Below, one piece after another: positions 33,961 to 48,979 of a stretch of DNA of 64,000 nucleotides. Positions within the stretch are counted from its first letter, which is position 1. Every line of letters starts with the position of its first letter. Made by a program: the position numbers and the translations under genes. The stretch lies in assembly GCF_030060925.1 (NCBI RefSeq), contig NZ_CP045455.1, forward strand, positions 930,001-994,000. Direction: 5' to 3'. This DNA is from Spiroplasma sp. SV19. GTDB lineage: Bacteria; Bacillota_I; Bacilli_A; Mycoplasmatales; Mycoplasmataceae. Under the pieces are notes generated by a model, which saw nothing but the letters and a program-made list of their open reading frames with translations, was not told the DNA's origin and searched no databases.

Positions 33961-34404
33961 CTATCTTAATTGTTCAAAGAATTTTTTCATTAAATCTTGG
34001 AACATTATATTCTCATCATGTTTTCGAACATGGTGAACTTTCATTTTTGATAAGTCAAAAGTATGATTTGATTTCACAAAACCAAATTTTTCATTTGATA
34101 AATAGTAATTAATAACTTTAATTCCTGAATTAATTATTGCTCCCAAACACATCATACATGGTTCAACAGTGACTCAAATTGAACAATCACTAATTTTATT
34201 TGTTCTTTTTTTGCGACAAGCCTTATTTAAAGCATAAATCTCAGCATGTGTTGTAACTGAGTTCTTTGTTGTTTTGTTATAACCGATTGCAATAATTTTA
34301 CCTGTTTGATCAACAACTAATGCAGAAATTGGAACATGTTTCTTCTTATATGCTCGTTGTGATAATTTATATAATTTATTAAAAATTAGTTCGCTTTTCT
34401 TCAT
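33961..34404 (-). CDS. tadA: tRNA-adenosine(34) deaminase
   Basis: Converts A34 to inosine in tRNA-Arg(ACG). 147 residues with the zinc-dependent deaminase motifs TTHAEIYAL (HAE) and TVEPCMMCLGAI (PCxxC). The longer frame upstream overlaps the SRP RNA gene, so the ATG at 34402-34404 behind GGGTGAG is the likely start. It is downstream of the SRP RNA, as in many Firmicutes where tadA, ffs and dnaX are neighbours. Confidence 0.93.
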
Positions 34405-34426
34405 AAACTCACCCTTATCATAAAAA

Positions 34427-34508
34427 ATGTCATTACACATAGTCCTTAGTCTTATGGCTGCTACCTTCCGGTCCTGACCAGTTTCAAATGTAACTATTGT
34501 AATGACAT
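34427..34508 (-). ncRNA. ffs: Signal recognition particle 4.5S-type RNA
   Basis: 82-nt small SRP RNA on the minus strand. The 11-bp closing stem is ATGTCATTACA / TGTAATGACAT. The apical domain has the Ffh-binding core GGTCAGGACCGGAAGGTAGC, with the GGAA tetraloop and asymmetric AGCAGCC/CAGG loop. T-rich sequence (TTTTTT) follows the 3' stem and probably ends transcription. Confidence 0.95.
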
Positions 34509-34513
34509 AAATA

Positions 34514-34522
34514 ATTATAACA
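34514..34522 (-). promoter_or_regulatory. Extended -10 promoter of the SRP RNA
   Basis: TGTTATAAT on the minus strand ends six bases before the first base of the RNA stem, the expected distance to the transcription start. Confidence 0.7.
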
Positions 34523-34563
34523 TATATTTTTTACTTAACTATGTTTTTATTAAAATAGTCAAA

Positions 34564-34579
34564 TGTTTCACGTGAAACA
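34564..34579. other. parS-type centromere site 1
   Basis: Perfect 16-bp palindrome TGTTTCACGTGAAACA, identical to the conserved bacterial parS (ParB/Spo0J) sequence; the symmetry extends to AAATGTTTCACGTGAAACATTT. It lies in the gap between serS and the SRP RNA, about 8.6 kb from oriC. Confidence 0.88.
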
Positions 34580-34611
34580 TTTATATAGTTGGAAGTGTTA
34601 CCACCTTAAAA

Positions 34612-34627
34612 TGTTTCACGTGAAACA
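34612..34627. other. parS-type centromere site 2
   Basis: A second exact TGTTTCACGTGAAACA, 48 bp from the first, embedded in a 30-bp perfect palindrome (34605-34634) that overlaps the serS stop codon. As RNA it could also form a hairpin ending the serS transcript, but there is no clear T-run. Confidence 0.88.
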
Positions 34628-34629
34628 TT

Positions 34630-35901
<1,272 letters not shown>

Positions 35902-35914
35902 TTTTGGGTTCTCC

Positions 35915-40381
<4,467 letters not shown>

Positions 40382-40454
40382 TCAAAATATATTAAAAAAT
40401 ATTTTATTATTTTTAGTGTCTAATTTTACCCTGTAAAAACTTATAAAATATAAA

Positions 40455-40500
40455 AATAAGAGATTAAATTTTTATTTTTAATATAATTTAATCTCTTATT
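40455..40500 (-). terminator. Terminator of dnaA-dnaN
   Basis: Sixteen-base-pair perfect stem AATAAGAGATTAAATT / AATTTAATCTCTTATT followed by TTTATATTTTA on the minus strand. It separates dnaN from gyrB; the rest of the 235-base gap is AT-rich without other clear signals. Confidence 0.85.
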
Positions 40501-40541
40501 AATACTATTTTTATCATTTAAATTGTTTATTATGCTAATTT

Positions 40542-41663
40542 TTAATATGACCGAATTGGTAAAACCAATTGTTGTAATGATTCATCCTCACTTGCCATAA
40601 TAATTAATGGTTTTGTCTCATCAATCATTTTAATAGTAATTTCTTTTGTTTTAAATGCTTTTAAAGCATCCAAAATATATTTTGAATTAAAAGCAATTGT
40701 TTGATCTGAACCTTCAATTTTAAATTCTTTAATTTCCTCTTCGGTATTTCCAATTTCTTGAGTAAATGATGTAACTAAAACTTTTTGTTCCTTAATTTTT
40801 AATGTTACAATTGTTGTCATTGCTTCATTTGATAAAACACTAGCTCGTTCAATAATTTTAATTAATTCCCGATTATTAATTGTTAATGAAGTATTAAAGG
40901 TTTCTGGAATAACTTTGCTTGTATCAGGATATTTTCCTTCAATAATTTTTGTTTGGACAATTGTATTATTAATAATAACACTAACTGATTTATCTGTAAT
41001 TTTCATTCTAATTTCTTGATCATTTTCGGAAATTAATCGCCCAATTTCATTAATAAACTTTCCGGGAATAATAACATCAAAATCATAACTATTATTATAA
41101 CCAATTTTTTTACATGACAAACGGAATGAATCCGTTGCTGTAATTACTAATTGTTTATTACTCTGATCAGTTTTAATATTCAAACCATTAAAAACAATTC
41201 TTTTTTCTTTTTCGCCAATTGCAAAACTTGTCTGTGAAATAATTTCTTTCAATAAAGCACTAGTAAAAATTATTTCTTTTCCTTCGGTATCAAATGATAA
41301 ATGTGGATAATCAATTGCATTTAAAGTATTTAAAATTGAATCAAAATTATTTGCCTTAATTTTAATTAAACTACCTTCTACTGCTTCTAAAGTAATAAAA
41401 TCATCTTCAATTTTACGAATTACTTCAATAATAAATTTATTTTTTATTAAGACATTTCCAATTGATTTAATAACTAAATCATTTCCTACTAATATCTCTG
41501 ATTTAATTGATGTATCACCATCAGAAGTTGTAAAAGTAATTTTATCTTTTTTAACTTCAATTAAAATTCCTAATAATGATGGAATTAATGTTTTTTGAGA
41601 AATTATCCGACTTACTTTTAATAACTCATCTAATATTTTATCTCTTTTAATGCTTACAATCAT
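40542..41663 (-). CDS. dnaN: DNA polymerase III beta sliding clamp
   Basis: 373 residues, the usual clamp length, with three repeated clamp folds. Recognisable stretches include [42 protein letters not shown] and the C-terminal ending [11 protein letters not shown], matching the canonical (M)P-x-R. It lies downstream of dnaA, with one or two DnaA-box-like sites in the gap. Confidence 0.97.
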   Translation of the reverse strand: MIVSIKRDKILDELLKVSRIISQKTLIPSLLGILIEVKKDKITFTTSDGDTSIKSEILVGNDLVIKSIGNVLIKNKFIIEVIRKIEDDFITLEAVEGSLIKIKANNFDSILNTLNAIDYPHLSFDTEGKEIIFTSALLKEIISQTSFAIGEKEKRIVFNGLNIKTDQSNKQLVITATDSFRLSCKKIGYNNSYDFDVIIPGKFINEIGRLISENDQEIRMKITDKSVSVIINNTIVQTKIIEGKYPDTSKVIPETFNTSLTINNRELIKIIERASVLSNEAMTTIVTLKIKEQKVLVTSFTQEIGNTEEEIKEFKIEGSDQTIAFNSKYILDALKAFKTKEITIKMIDETKPLIIMASEDESLQQLVLPIRSY

Positions 41664-41754
41664 GTTGTTACTCCTTACTAAACATATAGTATACTTAAAT
41701 TATATACTATTGTTAAAAATTGTTTTTTATTTATTATTATTATAATGTAGAAAA

Positions 41755-41816
41755 TGTGGAAAACTTTGTAAAGTTTTGAATAATATATTTTTTCCTAAGA
41801 AAAAAACGGTGGAAAA
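41755..41816. other. DnaA-box sites in the dnaA-dnaN gap
   Basis: TGTGGAAAA at 41755-41763 matches the box type seen upstream of dnaA; GGTGGAAAA at 41808-41816 differs by one base. The gap also has a run of TTA/TTAT repeats (about 41723-41744) that could unwind easily. Confidence 0.6.
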
Positions 41817-41823
41817 CATTGTG

Positions 41824-43176
41824 TTATTTTCCTTCAATTTTTTTACGAATTGTATTTACTAAATGCTTAAATTCTTTATTTGTTGTAATTTGTGATTCAA
41901 CTTTTTTAACGCTATTCATTACTGTTGTATGGTCTTTTCCCCCAAATTCAGTACCAATTCTTGTAAAAGGGTCGTCTAATAATGTTCGACAAAAATACAT
42001 TGCTAATTGACGAGCTTGCATTACATTACTGACTCGTGATTTGCTCATCATTGCTTTCACAGTAATATTATAGTTATCAGCAACAATTTGCTTAATTTTT
42101 TTAGGGGTAATCTTCTCATTATTTTGTAAAGGAGTATTTTTAAAGGCTTTTTCAACATCAGCTAATGTAATAATTTCATCTGGTTTTTTATTCATAACTG
42201 CTAAAAATAATAGTCGCTTAACTGCTCCTTCTAATTTTCGAACATCACTATTAAAATTTAGGGCAATAAACTCTAATGATTCTTCAGAAAATAATGCTAA
42301 ATTATTTTGATATTTTAATTTTTGTTCTAATATTTTAAGTGCGGTTTCAAAATCGGGTGAATCTAAACCAATACTTAAACCATATGAAAATCGCGAAATA
42401 ATTCTAGCTTCAAAACCACCAAGATCATCAGGATATTTATCTGAAGTAATAACAATTTGTTTGTTTTTTTCAATATATGAGTTAAAAATATGGAAAAATA
42501 ATTCATTAGTTTTATTTCGTTTTGCTAATAACTGAATATCATCAATTAACAAGCAGTCATAAATATCATATGATGTTTTAAAAGCCTCAATAATTTCATG
42601 GCCTTGATTTAAGATATCCATTGCAATTTTTCCAAATTCATCAGCTTTTAGATATTTAACACGGGTATTTGTTTTATAAATTTCAGTAACTTTATTTTCA
42701 ATGGCATGCAATAAATGGGTTTTTCCTAATCCAGAGTCTCCATAAATAAACAACGGATTTCATTTTTTTCCCAAATCTAAAGCCACAGCCAAAGCTGCCT
42801 GCATTGCTTCACGGTTAGAATCCCCACGAACAAAGTTTTCAAAAGTATAATTCTCATAATAACTATTATTATTGTTTTCTTTTAAAGTATCAATATTGTT
42901 AATGACAGATGCTTGTTTATTAATATTTTTTTCTAATTCAAAAGAAATGTTATATTCAATTCCAGTTAATTTCTTTAAAATGTTTTTAATTTTATCATTT
43001 AATCCTGCTTCAAAAACCCCAATGGCAATTTCTGATTTTGTTGTAATTAAACAATTATTATCAGACACGGTATATAAGTTAGTATCACTAATGTAATAAT
43101 TGTAAATTTCAGGCGAAACTGATTCATCACGGGATAGAATTTCTTTAACCTCACTTCATAATTCTTTTGTGTTCAT
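41824..43176 (-). CDS. dnaA: Chromosomal replication initiator DnaA
   Basis: Opens oriC and loads the helicase. 450 residues. N-terminal domain I, then an Asn-rich linker (about 88-103). The AAA+ core has Walker A IYGDSGLGKTHLL, Walker B DCLLIDDIQLL and sensor IISRFSYGL. The C-terminal DNA-binding helix-turn-helix carries the signature FGGKDHTTVMNSV. GGAGATGAAATA precedes ATG. The gene points away from oriC. Confidence 0.98.
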
Positions 43177-43425
43177 TATTTCATCTCCATTAGTTTTTAT
43201 CTTATTAATTATAAATAAAAGATGTGGAAAAGTACCAAAAAATAATTTAATTTCAAGAATACTAATGGTTTTCCACATATAATATTTTTCTATTTTTTCA
43301 TAAAAGTCTTATTTTTAAAGGATAGTTTTATCTTTTTCCACAATATTAACATTTTTTATGATTTAAAATTTTTCTTTGTGGAAAACAAGTTAAATTCAAA
43401 TTTTACTGCCGCTTTTTTTATTTTT
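43177..43425. other. oriC: Chromosomal replication origin oriC
   Basis: Gap between divergent dnaA and guaB with four exact DnaA boxes of the type TGTGGAAAA: 43223-43231 (+), 43269-43277 (-), 43334-43342 (-), 43377-43385 (+). They are arranged in two inward/outward pairs about 46-65 bases apart. The DNA between them is extremely AT-rich (stretches of T and A at 43283-43330) and may be the unwinding element. Gene order and strand switch support the origin. Confidence 0.88.
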
Positions 43426-43429
43426 TTGT

Positions 43430-43444
43430 TATAATCAATATAAT
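43430..43444 (+). promoter_or_regulatory. guaB promoter -10 region
   Basis: Two overlapping candidates: TGTTATAAT ending at 43435 (extended -10) and TATAAT at 43439-43444. Both would start transcription shortly before the riboswitch aptamer. Confidence 0.6.
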
Positions 43445-43465
43445 TTAATACTACAATAATATATT

Positions 43466-43532
43466 TTCCTATATATGCTAGAAATATGGTCTGGTGTCTC
43501 TACAGTTAACCTTAAATTAATTACTATAGGTC
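43466..43532 (+). promoter_or_regulatory. Guanine-type purine riboswitch aptamer
   Basis: Three-way junction: P1 CCTATA / TATAGG; P2 GCTAGA / TCTGGT with loop AATATGG; J2/3 GTCTCTAC; P3 AGTTAA / TTAATT with loop CCTTAAA; J3/1 ACT. Loop residues for the L2-L3 kissing contact (GG with CC) are kept. The discriminator position is C, so guanine (not adenine) is expected. J2/3 has C where the family mostly has U48, a flipped-out base. Confidence 0.85.
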
Positions 43533-43575
43533 TTAATTTGTTTTTAATTTATTAAGACCATGTTTCTTTTATTCA
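43529..43575 (+). terminator. Riboswitch expression platform / attenuator
   Basis: GGTCTTAAT (43529-43537) pairs with ATTAAGACC (43551-43559). Its 5' arm overlaps the 3' strand of aptamer P1. The T-tail is moderate (ATGTTTCTTTTATT). Ligand-dependent attenuation of guaB is the expected output. Confidence 0.7.
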
Positions 43576-43606
43576 ATTTTGTATTAAATCTTTTGGAGGA
43601 AAAAAC

Positions 43607-45052
43607 ATGCAAATTAAAAAATCCTATACCTTTGATGATTTATTATTAGTTCCACAAAAATCTGATATTTTACCTTATCAGATTGATTTAAGAACTAAAA
43701 TAACAAAAAATATTGAATTAAATATTCCTTTTTTATCTTCAGCAATGGATACTGTTACTGAATCAAAATTAGCTATTGCAATTGCTCGTGAAGGTGGAAT
43801 TGGAATTATTCATAAAAATTTATCAATTACTGAACAAGCAGCAGAAGTTGAAAAGGTAAAACGAAATGAATCAGGTTTTATTATTAATCCAATAACTTTG
43901 AAACCAACAATGACTGTGCAAGATGCTGAAGACATTATGGCACAATATCGTATTTCAGGGTTACCGGTTGTTGACGAAGAAAATAAATTACTAGGAATTA
44001 TTACAAATCGTGACATTCGTGCTTGTCATGATTTATCAGCGCCAGTTGCTGACTTTATGACAGTAAAAAATTTAATTACAACGCATGAAAAAATTAATTT
44101 AGAGCAGGTAAAAGCAATTCTATTAAGTAATCGAATTGAAAAATTGCCGATTGTTAACGCGAAAAATATTTTAAAAGGATTAATTACAATTAAAGATATT
44201 AATAATCGTGATGAATATCCTAATGCTTGTAAAGATGATCAAGGACGGTTACGTGTCGGTGCTGCCGTTGGAATTGATGAAAGTACTTTGCCACGAGTTG
44301 AAAAGCTTGTTGCTGCCGGTGTTGATGTAATTGTTGTTGATTCTGCTCATGGTCATAGCCAAGGGATTATTGCTATGGTTAGTAAAATTAAAAAGAGTTT
44401 TCCAACATTGGAACTTATTGCTGGAAATGTTGTGACAGCCCAGGGAGCATTAGATTTAATAACTGCTGGTGCTAATGCGATTAAAGTAGGAGTAGGCCCA
44501 GGGAGCATCTGTACCACTAGAATTGTGGCTGGGGTGGGCGTGCCCCAAATTACTGCTATTAATGATGTTTATGAAGTATGTGCCCCAAAAGGAATACCGG
44601 TTATTGCTGATGGTGGCATTAAATATTCTGGTGATGTTGTTAAAGCTTTAGCAGCAGGTGGAGCTGCGGTCATGATGGGATCAGTTTTTGCGGCAACTCT
44701 TGAAGCACCAGGAGAAGAAATGATTGTTGAAGGTAAAAAATATAAAACATATATGGGAATGGGTTCATTAGCAGCAATGAAAAAGGGCAGTGCTGATCGT
44801 TATTTCCAAGATAAAAACCGTAAATTAGTACCTGAAGGGGTTGAAGGACGCGTTTTATTAAAAGGAAAACTAAGTGATATTCTTTTCCAATTTATTGGTG
44901 GATTACGAAGTGGTCTTGGTTATTGTGGTGCGAAAAATATTGCAACTTTACAAAAAACAGCGCAATTTGTGGAAATTTCAAATAATGGTTTAAAAGAATC
45001 ACATCCACATGATATTGCAATTACAAAAGAACCACCAAATTATACAAAATAG
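43607..45052 (+). CDS. guaB: Inosine-5'-monophosphate dehydrogenase
   Basis: Converts IMP to XMP, the committed step to GMP. 481 residues. TIM barrel with [17 protein letters not shown] at the start, two CBS domains (about 93-200), NAD/IMP loop DSAHGHSQG, active-site cysteine in [17 protein letters not shown], the [17 protein letters not shown] phosphate site and flap [19 protein letters not shown] precedes ATG. A guanine riboswitch in the leader links expression to purine supply. Confidence 0.98.
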   Translation: MQIKKSYTFDDLLLVPQKSDILPYQIDLRTKITKNIELNIPFLSSAMDTVTESKLAIAIAREGGIGIIHKNLSITEQAAEVEKVKRNESGFIINPITLKPTMTVQDAEDIMAQYRISGLPVVDEENKLLGIITNRDIRACHDLSAPVADFMTVKNLITTHEKINLEQVKAILLSNRIEKLPIVNAKNILKGLITIKDINNRDEYPNACKDDQGRLRVGAAVGIDESTLPRVEKLVAAGVDVIVVDSAHGHSQGIIAMVSKIKKSFPTLELIAGNVVTAQGALDLITAGANAIKVGVGPGSICTTRIVAGVGVPQITAINDVYEVCAPKGIPVIADGGIKYSGDVVKALAAGGAAVMMGSVFAATLEAPGEEMIVEGKKYKTYMGMGSLAAMKKGSADRYFQDKNRKLVPEGVEGRVLLKGKLSDILFQFIGGLRSGLGYCGAKNIATLQKTAQFVEISNNGLKESHPHDIAITKEPPNYTK

Positions 45053-45056
45053 AATT

Positions 45057-45105
45057 AATATTAAGACCTGATTTTTTAAAGAATCAGGTCTTAATATTTT
45101 TAAAA
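45057..45105 (+). terminator. guaB terminator
   Basis: Seventeen-base-pair stem AATATTAAGACCTGATT / AATCAGGTCTTAATATT (45057-45073 with 45082-45098) followed by TTTTAAAA. Strong intrinsic terminator. Confidence 0.85.
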
Positions 45106-45119
45106 AAATGTTATTTTAA

Positions 45120-45148
45120 TTGATATTTCTTTTTAATTCATATATTAT
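45120..45148 (+). promoter_or_regulatory. Promoter of rpmH-rnpA-yidC
   Basis: TTGATA (45120-45125), 17-base spacer, TATTAT (45143-45148), 45 bases before rpmH. Confidence 0.7.
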
Positions 45149-45192
45149 TTATATGATGTCTTAATAATTTGTATCATAAGGAGGTGTTAGTA

Positions 45193-45327
45193 ATGAAAAG
45201 AACATGACAACCAAGTAAAATTAAACACAAAAGGACACATGGCTTTCGAGCAAGAATGCAATCAGCATCAGGACGCAAAGTTTTAAGTAGAAGAAGAGCG
45301 AAAGGAAGAAAAGTATTATCAGCTTAA
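45193..45327 (+). CDS. rpmH: 50S ribosomal protein L34
   Basis: 44 residues, starting [20 protein letters not shown] and ending [12 protein letters not shown], the full L34 signature. Trp5 is encoded by UGA. The ribosome site AAGGAGGTG lies ten bases upstream of ATG. First gene of the conserved rpmH-rnpA-yidC-khpB-mnmE order near oriC. Confidence 0.97.
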
Positions 45328-45369
45328 TTTAGTTGATAACATACTTTATTTTTCTATTTGTGGAAAAAT

Positions 45370-45687
45370 GTGAAAAAAAAATTTATTGTTAAAAAGAATT
45401 ATGAATTTCAAAAAATAATAAATAATCGTTCTTTTATTAAAACTAACACTTATTTTATCTATTTTAAAAAAAATGACCTTAATTATCACCGTTTTGGAAT
45501 ATCTGTGGGTAAAAAATTAGGGAATGCTGTTGTTAGAAATAGAGTAAAAAGACAAATTAGAGCTATGCTATCATTTGATTTTTCAACACCAGAAGGTTAT
45601 GACCAAATCATTATTGTTAGAAAATCATATTTTAGTAATAGCTATTTAGTTAATAAAAAAATTTTATTAAACCAAATCAAAATGTAA
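45370..45687 (+). CDS. rnpA: Ribonuclease P protein component
   Basis: Protein cofactor of RNase P, tRNA 5' processing. 105 residues from GTG. Motifs: NYEFQKIINNRSFIKTN, FGISVGKKLGNAVVRNRVKR (RNR signature) and QIIIVRK. I chose GTG 45370-45372 as the start because the following VKKKFIVKKNYEF matches the family N-terminus; no ribosome site is visible and TTG at 45358 is possible. A DnaA-box-like TGTGGAAAA (45359-45367) overlaps the 5' end. Confidence 0.93.
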   Translation: MKKKFIVKKNYEFQKIINNRSFIKTNTYFIYFKKNDLNYHRFGISVGKKLGNAVVRNRVKRQIRAMLSFDFSTPEGYDQIIIVRKSYFSNSYLVNKKILLNQIKM

Positions 45688-45702
45688 AAAGGGGGCGTAA
45701 TA

Positions 45703-46980
45703 GTGAACTATCGTGATTATATTTTCTCAGATGGGAAAAGAACACGAAAACCTTGATATTCAATTGCCTGAAAATGAACAAAATTAGTTTTGTATCTTTT
45801 TTTAATTATATCAATGTTGTGAGGCTGTGGACAAATGATGGTTCCTAAGTATGGAACAGCGCAAATTTTAGATGTTTCTGGCCAACGAGTATATAAGCCA
45901 GGAGTTTTCTTTGAAATTATCTTAGGAAAAACTAATGTCGGAAAAGAACACTTTTTTCATTTTGAAAATGGACAATTATTTGAATACCCTTACTTAGCTA
46001 TTAGAACATGAGCTGATGCTTTTGTAAAAACAACGTCACCATTTTATGGCTGCTTTGTTTTTCCAGTTGCCTGAATTTTAGTTAATTTAATTTATGGATT
46101 TGGTGGGTTAGATAATGGTGCTGGGATCATTGGAGCTCTTTTCTTAACTTCATTAATTGTTCGGTTAATTACTTTAATGTTTAGTTGAAAAGCCCAGCGG
46201 AATCAAGATAAAATGCAGTTAATGCAGATTAAGCAAGCAGAAATTCAAGCAAAGTATAAAGGATCAAAAGACCCTGCTGCTAAACAAAAACAACAAATGG
46301 AAATGATGCAATTATATCGTAAGGAAGGGGTTTCTCCCTTATCAACGATTGGTTCTTCATTTTTATCAATCCCATTTTTAATTGCGATGTATACTGTTGT
46401 TCGTGCAACCCGCGAGTTAAAAATGGCAACAATTGGGCAAATTTCTTTAATTGAAAAGCCCTGAGATATGATTACGAGTGGGAATTATGTTTATTTAGCA
46501 TTATTATTCGTTTATTTACCAATCCAAGTTCTTTCAATGATTTTACCAACAATTTTAAATCTTCGCAAAACAAAAGTTATCACAAAAGAACAGAAAAAAG
46601 CCCGTAAACGTCAGTTTATTATGCAAGGGGTAATGATTATTGTTTTCTTTGTAGTTACGATTTCGATTGCGTCTGGGGTTGCTATTTATTGGATTTTCTC
46701 GGCGGTAATTCAAATTTTACAAACATTAGGGTTTCATTTTTTACGAGTTAAAAAAAGAGGCAAAAAAAATAAAAATAGTGAATCAGTATGACAAAAAATT
46801 AAAAATTTATTTGTACGTAAACCAAAGTTAACAACAATTGGTAACGTGGAAGTTGTTGAAGTCACAAAAACAAAGCCAAAAACATCAAGTGAAACGAATA
46901 AAGTTTCTTATAATCCAATAAAAACAAAACCAAAAAAATCAAAATTCTCTTTACATAATAAAAAGAAAAATAAAAAATAA
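45703..46980 (+). CDS. yidC: Membrane protein insertase YidC/OxaA
   Basis: Inserts proteins into the membrane. 425 residues from GTG behind GGGGGCGTAATA. The N-terminal span ends in LWGCG (Cys42), a lipobox-like site. The Oxa1 core has five spans; the cytoplasmic hairpin is NQDKMQLMQIKQAEIQAKYK, then MQLYRKEGVSPLSTIG and the late span SIASGVAIYWIFSAVIQI. The tail (about 70 residues) is highly basic, as in species whose YidC contacts the ribosome. Several tryptophans are UGA-coded. Confidence 0.94.
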
Positions 46981-47567
46981 TGCTTTTTGTTAAAAAATTT
47001 AAGTCACAAAAAAAATTTAAAGAATTTTTAAATAATTCCGATAAAAACTATTTTTATAAAACAGAATTATTTACAAAAAACATTTTTTTTGAGCGATTGC
47101 ATGTAACTCTGTTTGAGATTAATGATATTATTTCTTTTTGTGAGGAGCGTTTAAAAATTATTATTGAAGATATCTTATTGTCAAAGGATTGTGAGATGTC
47201 TTTTTCGTGTCATAATAGACAAATTCTAATTATGTTAGATGTTAAAGATTTGAATTTGAATTTCAATATTTTTGAATTTATTTTAATTTTAGAAAATTTA
47301 TTACATACATATATTAGTCGAAAATTTCAAAATGATTTTAAAATTACAATTGGTTTTAACTATAGTGAAGCAATGCTCCTTGAAAGTCTTCGAAAAATAG
47401 CTAATAAAGTTCTGTTATCACAAAAAGATTATATTTTGCCGGTTATGAATAAGAGTCAACGCAAATTAGTTCATAAGGGTATTTTAAAGTTTCAAAACTT
47501 AATTTCAAAATCAATTGGACCAGAAAATGCCCGTCAAATTATTATTAAATATAGCACTAAAAAATAA
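46980..47567 (+). CDS. khpB: KhpB/Jag-like RNA-binding protein with R3H domain
   Basis: 195 residues. Position directly after yidC, with stop and start overlapping (TAATG), is that of jag/khpB. The C-terminal part contains LLSQKDYILPVMNKSQRKLVH, where the R-x-x-x-H pair defines R3H domains, and ends GPENARQIIIKYS. The middle region is a degenerate KH-like segment; the N-terminal Jag domain is short and divergent. The partner KhpA is not in this window. Role in RNA binding is inferred from family. Confidence 0.75.
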   Translation: MLFVKKFKSQKKFKEFLNNSDKNYFYKTELFTKNIFFERLHVTLFEINDIISFCEERLKIIIEDILLSKDCEMSFSCHNRQILIMLDVKDLNLNFNIFEFILILENLLHTYISRKFQNDFKITIGFNYSEAMLLESLRKIANKVLLSQKDYILPVMNKSQRKLVHKGILKFQNLISKSIGPENARQIIIKYSTKK

Positions 47568-47592
47568 AGAGTATTTTATTTTCTAAGTTTGA

Positions 47593-47598
47593 TATAAT
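47593..47598 (+). promoter_or_regulatory. Extended -10 of mnmE
   Basis: TGATATAAT ends 28 bases upstream of the mnmE ATG, with GAGGAG between. The -35 is weak. Confidence 0.5.
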
Positions 47599-47626
47599 TT
47601 AACAAAACAAAGAGGAGTTTTAAAAA

Positions 47627-48970
47627 ATGTTTGAAGATACAATAGTTGCTCCAGCAACAGCAATGGTAAAACAAGCAATTTCAATTATTCGTATGTCAGG
47701 GTCTGATAGTTATAAAATTATTAATAAAGTTTTTTCAAAAACTGTGGTTCCTAATGGAAACCAGGTTTGCTATGGTTATTTAACTGATAATGGTGAAACA
47801 ATTGATCAAGTTATTTTAGTTTGTTTTGCAAGTCCAAATTCATTTACTGGTGAAGATATCATTGAGATTAATTGTCATGGTGGTGTATTAGTTACTAATA
47901 AAATTATTAAGTTGTTATTAAAAAATGGTGCCCGATTAGCTAACAAAGGAGAATTTTCGCAACGAGCTTTTTTAAATGGGAAACTTAATTTGGTACAAAC
48001 TGATGCGATTAACGATTTAGTTAATGCCACAAATGATACGAGTGCTAAAATGGCTTTAAATAATTTACAAAATAAGAATACGCACTTAATTAGTGCTTAT
48101 CGTGATGAATTATTAGATATTATTGCTAATATTGAAGTAAATATTGATTATCCTGAGTATGATGGGGTGGGTGATTTAACAACACAAGAATTGAATCAAC
48201 GATTGTTTATTTTAGAACAAAAAATTAATGATTTAGTTAAAATTAGTAAAGTTGGGAAAATTATTAATGAAGGAATTAATGTTTTAATTCTTGGTAAGCC
48301 AAATGTTGGAAAATCATCATTATTAAATGCTTTAATGAATGAAGATAAAGCGATTGTTTCAGAGATACCAGGAACAACTAGGGATATTGTAGAAGGAAAA
48401 ATTAATTTAGGACCATTAACATTAAACATTATTGATACTGCTGGGTTACGTGAGACAGTTGACAAAATTGAACAAATTGGAATTGCAAAGGCCCGCCAAC
48501 AAGTGGAAAATGCTGATTTAGTTTTAATTGTTGCTGATAATTATTTAGATTTAGTTGAATTAGATTCTGATGTTGAAGCATTAATAAAGAACAAAGAGTA
48601 TTTATTAGTTTTAAACAAAATTGATTTACCAAATGTTAATAAACCAGAGTTAAACCAACAGTTAGTTACCATTTCTGCTTTAAACCGGGATATTAAAGCA
48701 TTAATTGATAAAATTTTAATATTATATAATACTGACCATCTTATTAAGGATGATCAGTTGGTTTTATCTAACATAAAACAAATTTCTTTGTTAGAGAAGG
48801 TAGCAAATTCAATAAAAAGTGCATATAATAATAATACGAGTGGATTTCCAGTTGATATTATTAATGTTGACTTACATGAGGCTTGGGAATTATTAGGTGA
48901 GATTCTAGGTGAAAATTATGAAGATGATTTATTGACAACAATTTTTAGTAGATATTGCCTAGGAAAATAG
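47627..48970 (+). CDS. mnmE: tRNA modification GTPase MnmE
   Basis: With MnmG makes cmnm5U34 in tRNAs. 447 residues. The N-terminal folate-binding domain starts EDTIVAPATAMVKQAISIIRMSG. The G domain (about 220-380) has G1 LGKPNVGKSSLLN, G2 EIPGTTRDIVEG, G3 DTAGLRE and G4 LNKID. The C-terminal catalytic cysteine motif is RYCLGK (family CIGK). An extended -10 and GAGGAG lie just upstream. Confidence 0.97.
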   Translation: MFEDTIVAPATAMVKQAISIIRMSGSDSYKIINKVFSKTVVPNGNQVCYGYLTDNGETIDQVILVCFASPNSFTGEDIIEINCHGGVLVTNKIIKLLLKNGARLANKGEFSQRAFLNGKLNLVQTDAINDLVNATNDTSAKMALNNLQNKNTHLISAYRDELLDIIANIEVNIDYPEYDGVGDLTTQELNQRLFILEQKINDLVKISKVGKIINEGINVLILGKPNVGKSSLLNALMNEDKAIVSEIPGTTRDIVEGKINLGPLTLNIIDTAGLRETVDKIEQIGIAKARQQVENADLVLIVADNYLDLVELDSDVEALIKNKEYLLVLNKIDLPNVNKPELNQQLVTISALNRDIKALIDKILILYNTDHLIKDDQLVLSNIKQISLLEKVANSIKSAYNNNTSGFPVDIINVDLHEAWELLGEILGENYEDDLLTTIFSRYCLGK

Positions 48971-48979
48971 GAGGAAAAT

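Noticed and set aside
43466-43532. 2'-deoxyguanosine variant of the purine riboswitch
   Set aside because: Position 51 is U and the loops are standard length, which fits the guanine class; the known dG variants change this junction.
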